A stretch of 32,695 nt of DNA from an uncultured Clostridia bacterium (GTDB lineage Bacteria; Bacillota; Clostridia; TANB77; CAG-508): the NCBI GenBank assembly GCA_934157205.1, contig CAKPHJ010000017.1:1-32695 (forward strand), in the 5' to 3' direction. The position numbers and the translations under genes are program-made. Of the stretch, positions 32,399 through 32,695 are shown piece by piece; the first letter of the stretch is position 1; every line of letters begins with the position of its first letter. The notes under the pieces are model-generated. The model was given only the letters and a program-made list of their open reading frames with translations. It had not been told where the DNA came from and made no database searches.

Positions 32399-32695
32399 CT
32401 ATAAATATTTTTTTAATTGTTCAACATTGTTTTCTTGAAATTTAATAAAATCATTAAGAATATTTTTAATAGGTTCATCTACTTCAGGGTTATTATTCAA
32501 TAATTTTACTCCTTCAATTATGCCCATGTTTGTACCTTTTAACATCATTTCAGCAATGTTCGAATCACTTTTGTCATCAAGAGTATTCCATTCAACACTC
32601 ATCCAACCAACTGTTTTTTGCATAGGATTCAATTCTTTAGGAAATTCATTATAATTTTTTAATTCAGAATTTACCTTATTTAATATTTCATTGTA
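32399..32695 (-). CDS. Conserved hypothetical protein, partial (N-terminus outside window)
   Basis: On the - strand an open frame enters from the right edge and ends at TAG 32401-32399. Visible residues (about 98) include SELKNYNEFPKELNPMQKTV, GWMSVEWNTLDDKSDSNIAE, MMLKGTNMGIIEGVKLLNNN and a helical C-terminus. It is soluble and helical with no catalytic motif that I recognise. A TTG at 32632 could start a shorter product, but the frame stays open to the edge and reads like protein, so the gene most likely continues outside. It is convergent with the CmpB-like gene. Confidence 0.7.
   Translation of the reverse strand, partial: YNEILNKVNSELKNYNEFPKELNPMQKTVGWMSVEWNTLDDKSDSNIAEMMLKGTNMGIIEGVKLLNNNPEVDEPIKNILNDFIKFQENNVEQLKKYL

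Noticed and set aside
1..32695. CRISPR array
   Set aside because: The only short tandem repeats (25051-25104 and 25411-25537) are three units or fewer, lack unique spacers of regular length, and have no cas genes nearby; the second set fits a type III antitoxin RNA.
1..32695. TGA read as glycine genome-wide (SR1-type code)
   Set aside because: Intact chromosomal genes contain no internal TGA and the HD gene ends in TGA; only two broken mobile genes show TGA at Gly.

Overview
The window is very AT-rich DNA with short intergenic gaps, GGAGG-type ribosome binding sites, TTGACA/TATAAT promoters and frequent TTG starts. This points to a low-GC Bacillota, probably an uncultured gut-type Clostridia. 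No taxonomic marker was searched; this is a reading of gene content and style.

Layout. (1) 1-19867 is chromosomal core. It holds the tail of an S1-domain protein (probably PNPase), an MscS channel, queA-tgt (queuosine), a WG-repeat membrane protein, folA, coaE, a spore photoproduct lyase homologue, an RlmD-type 23S rRNA methyltransferase, an HD protein, a P-type ATPase, a pilin-like surface protein, lysS, an M50 protease, tsaD, a metallophosphoesterase, recG and a small membrane protein. Nearly all are on the + strand and tightly packed. (2) tRNA-Leu(UAG) is at 20040-20123. (3) 20124-29280 is an accessory island made of decaying mobile elements. It contains a large serine recombinase with an attenuator-like leader, a MobV relaxase with an oriT-like site, a second inverted and broken MobV relaxase with its own oriT-like hairpin cluster, a broken dinD, several small unknown genes, a complete type III toxin-antitoxin locus and a compositionally foreign orphan gene. 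(4) 29464-32695 returns to chromosome-like genes: a C39-like peptidase with SH3 domains, a flavodoxin-family reductase, a CmpB-like membrane protein, a palindromic repeat, and a partial gene running off the right edge on the - strand.

Two results stand out. The first is a type III toxin-antitoxin locus at 25347-26123: consensus promoter, three tandem RNA repeats with a CCCTA/TAGGG hairpin, a terminator hairpin, then a ToxN/AbiQ-family toxin starting at TTG. The second is a recurrent frame break. Four reading frames (tsaD twice, serine recombinase, dinD) each carry one extra C placed exactly at a codon boundary in front of a glycine GGN codon, which creates an in-frame CGG. I found no in-frame CGG in any intact chromosomal gene of the window, so in these genes CGG occurs only where a +1 shift restores the conserved protein. 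This could be +1 recoding at a disused codon or a systematic sequence artefact. The essential gene tsaD makes it worth resolving.

Other notable points are a SplB homologue with Ser where the family's hydrogen-donor Cys sits, two in-frame TGAs replacing glycine codons in mobile-element genes, and a peptide deformylase fragment in the leader of the P-type ATPase.
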